Part shown: positions 1 to 5,543 of the stretch, piece after piece | Layout of the letters: every line of letters begins with the position of its first letter | Position numbering within the stretch: the stretch's first letter is position 1 | Assembly: GCA_016187325.1 (NCBI GenBank) | Contig: JACPJY010000220.1 | Coordinates: 1-6,963, forward strand | DNA length: 6,963 bases | From: Rhodospirillales bacterium | GTDB taxonomy: Bacteria > Pseudomonadota > Alphaproteobacteria > Rhodospirillales > Casp-alpha2 | Direction of reading: 5' to 3' | Notes under the pieces: model-generated | Told to the model about the DNA's origin: nothing | Seen by the model: the letters and a program-made list of their open reading frames with translations, nothing else | The model's database searches: none | Translations under genes and position numbers: made by a program

Positions 1-1
1 C

Positions 2-769
2 TTTGCCGCCGCGGTGACGCTGCGCGGTATGGACTACATCCAATTGCCGACGACGCTGCTGGCGCAAGTTGACAGCGCGGTCGGCGGCAAGACCGCCATC
101 AACGTCCAGCACGGCAAGAACCTGGTCGGCGCCTTCCATCAGCCGCGACTGGTGCTCGCCGACACCTCGACGCTCGACACGCTTCCCAAGCGCGAGCTTC
201 GCGCCGGCTACGCCGAGGTGGTCAAGTACGGGGTGCTCGGCGATGCGAAATTCTTCGCTTGGCTGGAGAAGAACGGCCTCGGCGTCATCGACGGCGACGG
301 CGACGCGCGCCGCCACGCGGTTCTGACCAGCTGCCGGGCGAAGGCGGCGATCGTCGCCGACGACGAGCGCGAGCACGGGAAACGCGCGCTTCTGAACCTC
401 GGTCATACCTTCGGCCATGCGATCGAGGCGATGAGCGGCTACGGCGACGCGCTGCACCACGGCGAGGCGGTCGCCATCGGCATGGTGATGGCCTGCGACT
501 TGTCGGTCCGCCTCGGCCTGTGCCCACCGACCGACGCCGATCGGGTGCGCCGCCATCTCCAGGCCGCCGGGCTGCCGGTCGGGCTCGCCGGCATCAAACG
601 CAAGGACTGGTCGGCGGACGCGCTGATCGCGCGCATGGGCCAGGACAAGAAGGTGCGGGCCGGAACGCTGACGTTCGTGCTGGTGCGCGGCATCGGCAAG
701 GCGTTCGTCACCCGCGACGTGGCTCTTGCCGACATCCGCCAGGTCCTCGACGAGGAACTGAAGACCTGA
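2..769 (+). CDS. aroB: 3-dehydroquinate synthase, 5'-truncated by the window edge
   Basis: AroB converts 3-deoxy-D-arabino-heptulosonate 7-phosphate to 3-dehydroquinate, the second step of the cytosolic shikimate pathway, using NAD and a divalent metal. The reading frame is open from base 2 and gives 255 residues; family members are about 360 long, so roughly the first 100 residues, with much of the NAD-binding domain, lie outside the window. The GTG at 14 is internal, because the preceding codons (FAA) continue the family motif. Visible motifs are IQLPTTLLAQVDSAVGGKT (substrate/NAD site), GKNLVGAFHQP, RAGYAEVVKYG, LNLGHTFGHAIEAM and HHGEAVAIGM. The expected metal ligands are present: Glu at 215-217, His at 404-406 and His at 458-460. 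The last aligns with family HGE, and the second His of GHTFGH is the usual catalytic residue. The gene looks intact at its 3' end. In many alphaproteobacteria aroK precedes it, which cannot be checked here. Identity is secure. Confidence 0.97.
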   Translation, partial: FAAAVTLRGMDYIQLPTTLLAQVDSAVGGKTAINVQHGKNLVGAFHQPRLVLADTSTLDTLPKRELRAGYAEVVKYGVLGDAKFFAWLEKNGLGVIDGDGDARRHAVLTSCRAKAAIVADDEREHGKRALLNLGHTFGHAIEAMSGYGDALHHGEAVAIGMVMACDLSVRLGLCPPTDADRVRRHLQAAGLPVGLAGIKRKDWSADALIARMGQDKKVRAGTLTFVLVRGIGKAFVTRDVALADIRQVLDEELKT

Positions 770-777
770 ACCGCTGC

Positions 778-797
778 CGACGCCGCGGCCGGCGTCG
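778..797 (+). other. Strong GC hairpin just after aroB
   Basis: Arms CGACGCCG (778-785) and CGGCGTCG (790-797) are perfect reverse complements around a 4-base loop CGGC. The hairpin begins 9 bases after the aroB stop. The downstream bases (TCCCGGCG) contain no T tract, so this is not a canonical intrinsic terminator. It could be a 3'-end stabilising stem, a U-less terminator, or chance in GC-rich DNA. The structure is certain as sequence; its function is not. Confidence 0.45.
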
Positions 798-839
798 TCC
801 CGGCGATGCAGTAACCATTGACACCGATCGGGTGATGCC

Positions 840-2138
840 ATGTTCGAGACCTTGACAGCCGTTCTCATCCTGCTGGCGTTTTCCGCCTTCTTTTCCGGTG
901 CCGAAACGGCGATGACCGCCGCCTCGCGGCCGTTGATGCACCAGCTCGCAGAGGGCGGCGACCGCCGCGCACGCCTGGTCAACGACTTCCACCGTCACAA
1001 GGAGCGGTTGATCGGCGCGCTGCTGCTCGGCAACAACTTGGTCAACGTTTTGGCCTCGGCACTGGCGACCAGCGCGTTGCTGCTCGCTTTCGGCGACGTC
1101 GGCGTCGCCTACGCCACCATCGCAATGACGCTTGTGCTTCTGATCTTCGGCGAAATCCTGCCCAAGACCTACGCGTTCCGGAACGCCAACCAGGCGGCGC
1201 TGGCGCTGGCGCCGGCGGTCAACGTCCTGGTCAAGGCGCTGACGCCGGTAACGACGGCGATCAATGCCGTGGTCGGCGCCATCTTCAAGATGTTCGGGGT
1301 CGAGTACCACGCCGAGGAGGTGTTTGGCAGCGACGTTGAGGAGCTGAAGGGCGCCATCGAGCTGCACGTCCGCGAGGCGGAGGGGCCGAAACAGGAACAC
1401 GCGATGCTGAGAAGCGTGCTCGATCTCGGCGAGGTGCGCGTCGGCGAGATCATGGTCCACCGCAAGAACGTTACCGCCATCGACGCCAGCCTGCCGCCCG
1501 ACCAGGTGGTGGCCGAGGTGCTGGAAAGCCCTTACACCCGGTTCCCGTTGTGGCGGGACGACCCGGACAACATCGTCGGCGTGCTGCACGCCAAGGTGCT
1601 GCTGCGCGAGGCGCGGGCGCGCGGCGACGACCTCAGCGGCCTCGACGTGGTGTCGCTGGCCACCGCGCCGTGGTTCATCCCCGAGCACGCGCTGCTGGTC
1701 GACCAGTTGGAGGCGTTCCGGCAGCGGCGCGAACACATCGCGCTGGTGGTCGACGAATACGGCACGCTGATGGGGATCGTGACGCTCGAGGACATCCTCG
1801 AGGAGATCGTCGGCCAGATCGACGATGAGCACGACGTTTCGGTGTCCGGCGTCAGAACCCGCCCCGACGGCAGCTACCTGATCGACGGCTGGGTGACCAT
1901 CCGCGACCTCAACCGCGAATTCGGCTGGCGGCTGCCCGACGAGGAGGCGGCGACGATTGCCGGATTGGTGCTGCATGAATCGCGGCGCATCCCGGAAGTC
2001 GGCCAAGCTTTTCTGTTCCACGGCTTCCGTTTCGAGATCGTGCGCCGGCATCGCCATCAGATCACCTGCATCCGCGTCACGCCGCCGGAAAAACCGTCGG
2101 GGCGCGAAACGACGGAGGCCACGGTCGGCAACGCTTAG
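840..2138 (+). CDS. CorC/HlyC-family (CNNM-like) membrane protein: DUF21, CBS pair, CorC_HlyC domain
   Basis: This 432-residue inner-membrane protein has the CNNM/CorC architecture. Residues about 1-150 form the DUF21 membrane domain, with SGAETAMTAASR (19-30), GNNLVNV (64-70) and GEILPKT (104-110). Hydrophobic segments lie near 3-18, 57-82, 88-106 and 118-150. A tandem CBS pair follows, roughly 200-260 and 270-325, and includes LVVDEYGTLMGIVTLEDILEE. A C-terminal CorC_HlyC domain, about 335-415, contains YLIDGWVTIRDLN. Relatives are implicated in magnesium or other divalent cation export, with the CBS pair binding ATP; the older haemolysin label is not supported functionally. The ATG at 840 is preceded by a weak GGGTG (830-834, spacing 5) and begins right at the first membrane helix, as expected. 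It lies 70 bases after aroB on the same strand, so readthrough is possible. The substrate is inferred only at family level; the gene is not obviously corB or corC of enterobacteria. Confidence 0.92.
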   Translation: MFETLTAVLILLAFSAFFSGAETAMTAASRPLMHQLAEGGDRRARLVNDFHRHKERLIGALLLGNNLVNVLASALATSALLLAFGDVGVAYATIAMTLVLLIFGEILPKTYAFRNANQAALALAPAVNVLVKALTPVTTAINAVVGAIFKMFGVEYHAEEVFGSDVEELKGAIELHVREAEGPKQEHAMLRSVLDLGEVRVGEIMVHRKNVTAIDASLPPDQVVAEVLESPYTRFPLWRDDPDNIVGVLHAKVLLREARARGDDLSGLDVVSLATAPWFIPEHALLVDQLEAFRQRREHIALVVDEYGTLMGIVTLEDILEEIVGQIDDEHDVSVSGVRTRPDGSYLIDGWVTIRDLNREFGWRLPDEEAATIAGLVLHESRRIPEVGQAFLFHGFRFEIVRRHRHQITCIRVTPPEKPSGRETTEATVGNA

Positions 2139-2170
2139 GCATTGTAAATCCCCGGCTTTGCGTGACGCCC

Positions 2171-2201
2171 TTGCCGAGCCCCCCCGTTCCTGCCCTACAA
2201 T
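2171..2201 (+). promoter_or_regulatory. Candidate sigma70-type promoter for the CBS-pair gene
   Basis: TTGCCG (2171-2176) and TACAAT (2196-2201) are separated by 19 bases, which is longer than the usual 17. The -10 matches consensus at five of six bases and overlaps an 8-bp palindrome ACAATTGT (2197-2204), a possible operator half. A start near 2208 would leave a leader of about 35 bases carrying AAGGA (2231-2235), 7 bases before the ATG at 2243. The call is by eye only. Confidence 0.35.
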
Positions 2202-2242
2202 TGTCAGCAACGGCTCCAGGGGAGGGGAAGAAGGATTAGCCG

Positions 2243-2689
2243 ATGCAACGCAAGATCATGCCTGACATCGTCAAACGTCAGACAATCAGTTCCCTAAAGC
2301 CGGAAAACACCGCACACGAAGCCGCGACGATGATGGTCAAGGCTAACATCGGCGCCGTCGTCGTTCTCGACATGCAGGGCCGCCTCACCGGCATCGTCAC
2401 CGAACGGGACATGACCCGGCGGGTCGTCGCCAAGGGGCTCGACCCCAAGAAAACCCAGCTTGCCGACATCATGACCAAGAACCCGGACACGCTGTCGCCG
2501 GACGATTCCGCCTTCGATGCCCTGGAATTGATGCAGGCGCGGAACTACCGCCACCTGCCGGTGGTCGAAGACGGCAAGTGCGTCGGCATGGTATCGGTGC
2601 GCGACCTGTACGCGGCGGCCAAGTCGTCGCTCGAAGAGAACATCCGCGAAACAGAGGCTTTCGTCTTCGGCGACCGTTACGGCGCCTGA
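2243..2689 (+). CDS. Stand-alone CBS-pair protein
   Basis: This is a small soluble protein of 148 residues made almost entirely of two CBS motifs. The first spans about residues 9-65 and ends in GIVTERDMTRR. The second spans about 75-130, with RHLPVVEDGKCVGMVSVRDL. The Asp residues of TERD (56) and SVRD (121) sit where many CBS pairs contact adenosine nucleotide ribose. The tail ENIRETEAFVFGDRYGA is typical of alphaproteobacterial members. Such proteins are taken to sense adenine nucleotides (AMP, ATP or SAM) and to modulate a partner, but the partner is unknown. The start is well supported by GGAGGGGAAGAAGGA upstream (2221-2235). The gene lies 104 bases after the CorC-like gene, which also carries a CBS pair, and has its own candidate promoter. 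The fold is secure and the role is open. Confidence 0.9.
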   Translation: MQRKIMPDIVKRQTISSLKPENTAHEAATMMVKANIGAVVVLDMQGRLTGIVTERDMTRRVVAKGLDPKKTQLADIMTKNPDTLSPDDSAFDALELMQARNYRHLPVVEDGKCVGMVSVRDLYAAAKSSLEENIRETEAFVFGDRYGA

Positions 2690-2712
2690 TCGAGAGAGCT
2701 TCACCGCCTCCT

Positions 2713-2764
2713 CCGTCGGCGGATTGGCCGGCGGGCCGGTCGCCAGTCCCGCCTCGGCCGACGG
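2713..2764. repeat. Spaced 8-bp inverted repeat in the CBS/DUF2889 gap
   Basis: CCGTCGGC (2713-2720) and GCCGACGG (2757-2764) are perfect reverse complements separated by 36 GC-rich bases. They fill the 111-base gap between the CBS gene and the DUF2889 gene. No T tract follows, so it does not read as an intrinsic terminator. It could fold in the transcript or be chance in GC-rich sequence. Confidence 0.25.
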
Positions 2765-2800
2765 TCACCCATTCCTGATTCCGCAGTCCGGAGAATTTCC

Positions 2801-3358
2801 ATGCCGCTGTCGCCATCGCAACCGCGCAAGCACCTCCACACCCGCGCCATCCAGTGCCGCGGCTATCAGCGTGACGATGGACTGTGGGACATTGAGGGCG
2901 AGATCGTCGATACCAAGACCTATTCGTTCGACAACAAGGACCGCGTCCGCATCGCCGCCGGCGAGGCCGTCCACCACATGCGGGTGCGCCTCACCGTCGA
3001 CGACGACCTGATCGTGCGTAAGGCCGAGGCGACGACCGAATCCGGGCCGTTCTTCAACATGTGCGGCGACATAGCGCCGGCCTATGGTGCTATCGAAGGG
3101 CTGGCCATCGCGCCCGGCTGGCGCAAGGAGGTGCTCAAGCGCCTCGGCGGCGTCAAGGGATGCACTCACGTCACCGATCTGCTGGTCGGGCCGCTGGCGG
3201 TGACCGCGTATCAGACTATCGTTCCCGCCCGCCGCCACCTGCGCACCGTCGCGCCCGGCAAGAAGCGGCCGCCGCTGATCGACAGCTGCCACGCGCTGGC
3301 GCGCACTAGTCCCGTCGTCAAGCGCGACTGGCCGGAGTTCTACGAAGAGAAGGCGTGA
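2801..3358 (+). CDS. DUF2889 family protein, function unknown
   Basis: The 185-residue protein matches the DUF2889 pattern along its length. It has the N-terminal MPLS..PRKHLHTRAIQCRGY, then DDGLWDIEGEIVDTKTY (25-41), a central RLTVDDDLIVRKAEATT, GWRKEVLKRLGGVKGCTH (106-123) and a C-terminal IDSCHAL (160-166) followed by WPEFY. Four Cys (19, 88, 121, 163) and the His of GCTH (123) and SCHA (164) are candidate metal-binding or catalytic residues; that is inference, and no reaction is established to my knowledge. No signal peptide or membrane helix is visible, so it is probably cytosolic. GGAG (2790-2793) lies 7 bases before the ATG and supports the start. The gene is full length and convergent with the ribbon-helix-helix gene, the two stops being separated by 16 bases that include the palindrome GCCCGCGGGC (3361-3370). 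Confidence 0.85.
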   Translation: MPLSPSQPRKHLHTRAIQCRGYQRDDGLWDIEGEIVDTKTYSFDNKDRVRIAAGEAVHHMRVRLTVDDDLIVRKAEATTESGPFFNMCGDIAPAYGAIEGLAIAPGWRKEVLKRLGGVKGCTHVTDLLVGPLAVTAYQTIVPARRHLRTVAPGKKRPPLIDSCHALARTSPVVKRDWPEFYEEKA

Positions 3359-3374
3359 GCGCCCGCGGGCGGGC

Positions 3375-3665
3375 CTAACGGTGCACCGACAATTGTGGCA
3401 GGATCGCCGAAGCGGTGCCCGCCGTCAGGGCGCCGCGCTCCCGAGCCAGCGTGCGGAAATAGGTGACGATGAAGGCGCGCACCGCCGACGTGCGGCTGGA
3501 GCCATGGCGGGAGTTGTCGATCAGCGTGCACATCTCGTGGATGGTCAGCTTCTCGCACTTACAGATGTCGTCGAGCGCCTCCCAACTGGCGCGCTCGAGC
3601 CTGAGACTCGTGCGACGGCCGTTGATGGTGACGTTCTTGCTGACCAGCTTGGCTTTCATATACAT
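3375..3665 (-). CDS. Ribbon-helix-helix (RHH_4-type) DNA-binding protein
   Basis: The 96-residue protein carries a ribbon-helix-helix fold of the alphaproteobacterial RHH_4 type at about residues 8-72. The pattern is KNVTINGRRTSLRLERASWEAL, then a helix LDDICKCEKLTIHEMCTLID, then SSRTSAVRAFIVTYFR. In this fold the strand near RRTSLRLE pairs with that of a second subunit to enter the DNA major groove, and the two helices dimerise. The basic, poorly structured tail (73-96) is not recognisable. Two starts are possible: the ATG at 3665-3663 and the ATG at 3659-3657 two codons on; neither has a strong Shine-Dalgarno sequence. The stop is TAG at 3377-3375. The gene diverges from the EamA permease across an AT-richer region with repeats, so it may control itself or the permease. 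That target is inferred from position only. Confidence 0.85.
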   Translation of the reverse strand: MYMKAKLVSKNVTINGRRTSLRLERASWEALDDICKCEKLTIHEMCTLIDNSRHGSSRTSAVRAFIVTYFRTLARERGALTAGTASAILPQLSVHR

Positions 3666-3775
3666 CCGGACGATTGACCGCCGGCCGTTGGCAACGGTGG
3701 CCGAGGCGCCATCGAAACTGCGCTTGCGCGGACGGCGACGACCCGAGTTGGCGGTTTCTGTCGTCGGCCACTACG

Positions 3776-3804
3776 ATTGTTGTTAACTTTCGACCAGATT
3801 ACAA
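3776..3804 (-). promoter_or_regulatory. Candidate minus-strand promoter for the ribbon-helix-helix gene
   Basis: On the minus strand, TTGTAA (3804-3799) and AACAAT (3781-3776) are 17 bases apart, each matching consensus at four of six bases. Transcription would begin near 3770 and leave a leader of about 105 bases before the ATG at 3665. It overlaps almost exactly with a plus-strand promoter candidate, so the two could compete for polymerase. Confidence 0.3.
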
Positions 3805-3805
3805 T
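3777..3805 (+). promoter_or_regulatory. Candidate plus-strand promoter for the EamA permease
   Basis: TTGTTG (3777-3782) and TACAAT (3800-3805) are separated by the ideal 17 bases; the -10 matches at five of six positions. It sits in the most AT-rich patch of the window, as expected of a promoter in GC-rich DNA. The start would be near 3811-3813, giving a leader of about 28 bases to the ATT at 3840 and only about 6 bases to the ATG at 3818. Its -10 lies inside the first GATTACAA copy of a direct repeat. Confidence 0.5.
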
Positions 3806-3815
3806 CGGATTACAA
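3797..3815. repeat. GATTACAA direct repeat with 11-bp period
   Basis: GATTACAA occurs at 3797-3804 and again at 3808-3815, separated by TCG. The 11-base period places both copies on the same face of the helix, about one turn apart. The first copy contains the permease -10 and the second covers the expected start region. Tandem sites with this spacing suit ribbon-helix-helix dimers binding side by side, so this is a candidate operator. No binding evidence exists in the sequence itself. Confidence 0.4.
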
Positions 3816-3839
3816 GTATGCCGAAGGATATAGTACGCC

Positions 3840-4754
3840 ATTAACGACCCTTCCTCACCGTCGCCCCTCGCCCGGGCCTACGTTCTCCTGACTGCCGTCG
3901 TCGTGCTCTGGGGGGTGAACTGGCCGATCATGAAAATGGGCCTCGCATACCTGTCGCCGCTGTGGTTCGCGGCGACGCGCATGGGGCTGGGGGCGCTTTG
4001 CCTGTTCGCGCTGCTGGCCATGCAGGGGCGGTTGCTGTGGCCGGGACGGCGCGAGCTCGGCATCCTGATAGCGGTCGGCGTCTTCCAGATCGGCCTGCCG
4101 ACCGGGTTGATCCATACCGGACTGCTGTCGGTGGAGGCCGGACGGTCGGCGATCCTAGTGTTCACCATCCCGCTGTGGGTAGCGCCGATGGCCGTGCTCG
4201 TCCTCGGCGAACGGATGGGCGCGACCAAACTGGTCGGCCTCGTTCTCGGCTTGAGCGGAATCGCGGTGTTGTTCAATCCCCTGACGTTCCCGTTCGGCGA
4301 CCGCGGGGCGCTCGTCGGCAACGCTTTCATGCTGGGGGCGTCGCTGAGCTTCGCGGTGGCGCTGGTGATCATCCGCCGCCATCCGTGGACGGTGCCGACT
4401 ATCCGACTGATGCCGTGGCAGATGCTGCTCGGCACCTTGATCCTGGTGGTTGCCGCCGCTGCTATCGAAGGCGTGCCGCGGCCGCGCTGGTCGCCGGCGC
4501 TCTACGCCATCATGGCCTACAACGGCCCGATCGCCTCGGCGTTCTGTTTCTGGGCGTTCGTCACCGTGTCGCGCAGCCTGCCGGCGATGAGCACAGCTCT
4601 CGGCTCGCTCGGCGTGCCGGTGGTCGGCATCGTGTCGGCGGCGATGATTCTGGGTGAGGGTTTCGGAGTCGCCAAGATCGTCGGGCTGGTGTTGATCTCG
4701 CTCGGCGTGGTGGCCGTCTCGGCGCTCGATCTCGGTCGAGCCCGGACCCGCTAA
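3840..4754 (+). CDS. EamA-family (DMT superfamily) permease, start codon uncertain
   Basis: This is an inner-membrane drug/metabolite transporter with two EamA repeats and about ten hydrophobic helices. The signature at the end of repeat one is ILVFTIPLWVAPMAVLVLGE followed by KLVGLVLGLSGIAVL. The one in repeat two is STALGSLGVPVVGIVSAAMI followed by KIVGLVLISLGVVAV. Relatives export amino acids or other small metabolites; the substrate cannot be read here. The start is odd. The first ATG/GTG/TTG in frame is the GTG at 3903, inside helix one (LWGVNWPIMK), which would cut off half that helix. Coding clearly extends upstream: codons from 3843 read NDPSSPSPLARAYVLLTAVV with 16 of 20 third bases G or C, back to a stop at 3831-3833. 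The ATT at 3840 is the only plausible near-cognate start before helix one, with GAAGGA at 3823-3828 upstream; from there the protein is 304 residues. A one-base frameshift linking to the ATG at 3818 is the alternative. It ends at TAA 4752-4754. Confidence 0.85.
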   Translation: MNDPSSPSPLARAYVLLTAVVVLWGVNWPIMKMGLAYLSPLWFAATRMGLGALCLFALLAMQGRLLWPGRRELGILIAVGVFQIGLPTGLIHTGLLSVEAGRSAILVFTIPLWVAPMAVLVLGERMGATKLVGLVLGLSGIAVLFNPLTFPFGDRGALVGNAFMLGASLSFAVALVIIRRHPWTVPTIRLMPWQMLLGTLILVVAAAAIEGVPRPRWSPALYAIMAYNGPIASAFCFWAFVTVSRSLPAMSTALGSLGVPVVGIVSAAMILGEGFGVAKIVGLVLISLGVVAVSALDLGRARTR

Positions 4755-4830
4755 TGCGTTGAAACTACTGGCGTCAAGTTGGAAATTTTCGGACCCGCGC
4801 TTGTCACGGGAAATCGTCTGCCGCATAGTG

Positions 4831-4848
4831 GATTCGCGATGGCGAATC
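4831..4848 (+). promoter_or_regulatory. Hairpin with the J-protein start codon in its loop
   Basis: GATTCGC (4831-4837) and GCGAATC (4842-4848) are perfect reverse complements around the loop GATG, which holds the ATG at 4839-4841. The weak ribosome-binding sequence GTGGA (4828-4832) partly enters the left arm. If the stem forms in the mRNA it would limit ribosome access and could tune or thermally gate translation. The pairing is seen; the regulatory role is inferred. Confidence 0.4.
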
Positions 4849-5435
4849 ATTTGAACCCGCACCCGCACGTTGATTCCGGCGCCGATCCGGCGGCGGACCG
4901 CGCCTGCGACTGGCCCGGCTGCGACGGCGAAGGCATGCACCGGGCGCCGCGGTCGCGGCTGGAAATCCGCAGCTACCACTGGTTCTGCCTCGACCACGCG
5001 CGCCAGTACAACGCTGGCTGGAACTATTACGCCGGCATGAGCGATGCCGAGGTCGAGGCCGACGTGCGGCGCGACACCGTGTGGGACCGGCCGAGCTGGC
5101 CGCTCGGCAGCGCCCCCGGCAGCCGCAACGGCCGCAAGCGATTCGCGCCCGAGGACATTCTCGACCTGCTGGGCGCGTTCGGCCCCGATTGGGACGCCGC
5201 CGGCGGATTCGCCAAGCGCCCCGACGCGCGCGCCCCGGCCGGCACCCGCCAGGCGTGGGCGGTCGCCGTGTTCGGCCTCGCGGGCCCGGTCACCACCGTC
5301 GCCGTCAAAGCGCGCTACAAGGAGCTGGTCAAGCGGCATCATCCGGACGCCAACGGCGGCGCCAAGTCGGCCGAGGAAAAGATCAAGGAAATCAACGAAG
5401 CCTACCGGATCATCCTCGACATGCTGGCGCCGTGA
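4839..5435 (+). CDS. J-domain (DnaJ-like) protein with Cys-rich N-terminal half
   Basis: From the ATG at 4839 the protein has 198 residues. The N-terminal half holds CDWPGC (Cys 23 and 28) and YHWFCLDHARQYN (Cys 50, His 53), a CxxxxC...CxxH arrangement that could bind zinc. WNYYAGMSDAEVEADVRRDT follows and is conserved in alphaproteobacterial homologues. The C-terminal J-domain spans about 137-197. It includes KARYKELVKRHH and the HPD tripeptide (168-170) needed to stimulate DnaK-type Hsp70 ATPase, then KIKEINEAYRIIL. It lacks the Gly/Phe, zinc-finger and substrate domains of true DnaJ, so it is a specialised co-chaperone of unknown client. A TTG at 4779 would add 20 residues but has no ribosome-binding sequence; 4839 is preferred, though its own is weak. 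TTGAAA (4759-4764) is a possible -35 without a good -10. It lies 108 bases before cobS on the same strand, a neighbourhood I recall from other alphaproteobacteria. Confidence 0.88.
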   Translation: MANHLNPHPHVDSGADPAADRACDWPGCDGEGMHRAPRSRLEIRSYHWFCLDHARQYNAGWNYYAGMSDAEVEADVRRDTVWDRPSWPLGSAPGSRNGRKRFAPEDILDLLGAFGPDWDAAGGFAKRPDARAPAGTRQAWAVAVFGLAGPVTTVAVKARYKELVKRHHPDANGGAKSAEEKIKEINEAYRIILDMLAP

Positions 5436-5443
5436 ACGGCGCC
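5426..5443 (+). other. Hairpin with the J-protein stop codon in its loop
   Basis: GGCGCCG (5426-5432) and CGGCGCC (5437-5443) pair perfectly around TGAA, which contains the TGA stop at 5433-5435. No T tract follows, so it is not a canonical intrinsic terminator. It might stabilise the 3' end or weaken readthrough into cobS; chance is possible given GC content. Confidence 0.4.
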
Positions 5444-5543
5444 CCGACAGCCGTGGGCCTGCGATTGGCATTGCGTTTTCATCCCAACACGACCACATTA
5501 ACCCCGAATTCGGCTTCCCCCACAGTCACTTGGAACATCGCTA

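Larger units (their letters stand above)
3774..3807. repeat. 7-bp inverted repeat spanning the divergent promoters
   Basis: CGATTGT (3774-3780) and ACAATCG (3801-3807) are perfect inverted copies with a 20-base spacer. Each arm overlaps a candidate -35 or -10 hexamer on both strands, and the spacer contains GTTAAC (3782-3787). The placement fits an operator, for example for the adjacent ribbon-helix-helix protein, but could simply be the shared symmetry of two overlapping promoters. Confidence 0.4.

Noticed and set aside
818..823. A perfect TTGACA hexamer upstream of the CorC-like gene
   Set aside because: The -10 position 17 bases downstream falls inside the coding sequence at 841-846 (TGTTCG) and does not resemble TATAAT; it is probably chance.
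708..2210. A 500-codon open frame on the minus strand, antisense to the CorC-like gene
   Set aside because: Its translation is low-complexity Arg/Gln/Asp/His-rich text with no recognisable domain, and it mirrors a clearly real gene in GC-rich DNA, where long antisense frames are common.
3361..3370. GCCCGCGGGC palindrome between the convergent stops, considered as a bidirectional terminator
   Set aside because: As a hairpin it leaves no room for a loop without losing most pairs, and there is no T tract on either side.
3389..3396. ACAATTGT palindrome, identical to that at 2197-2204
   Set aside because: This copy lies inside the coding end of the ribbon-helix-helix gene, away from any promoter; an 8-bp match is expected by chance often enough.
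3685..3697. CCGTT-GGC-AACGG small hairpin upstream of the ribbon-helix-helix gene
   Set aside because: Five base pairs with a 3-base loop in GC-rich DNA is within chance expectation, and nothing else marks the site.
4779..4838. TTG start at 4779 for the J-protein
   Set aside because: There is no ribosome-binding sequence, and the extra 20 residues do not resemble the family; the ATG at 4839 fits better.
4155..5498. A 447-codon minus-strand open frame across the permease and J-protein
   Set aside because: It spans two convincing plus-strand genes and their gap, and its product is Arg/His/Asp-rich without motifs; it is a composition artefact.
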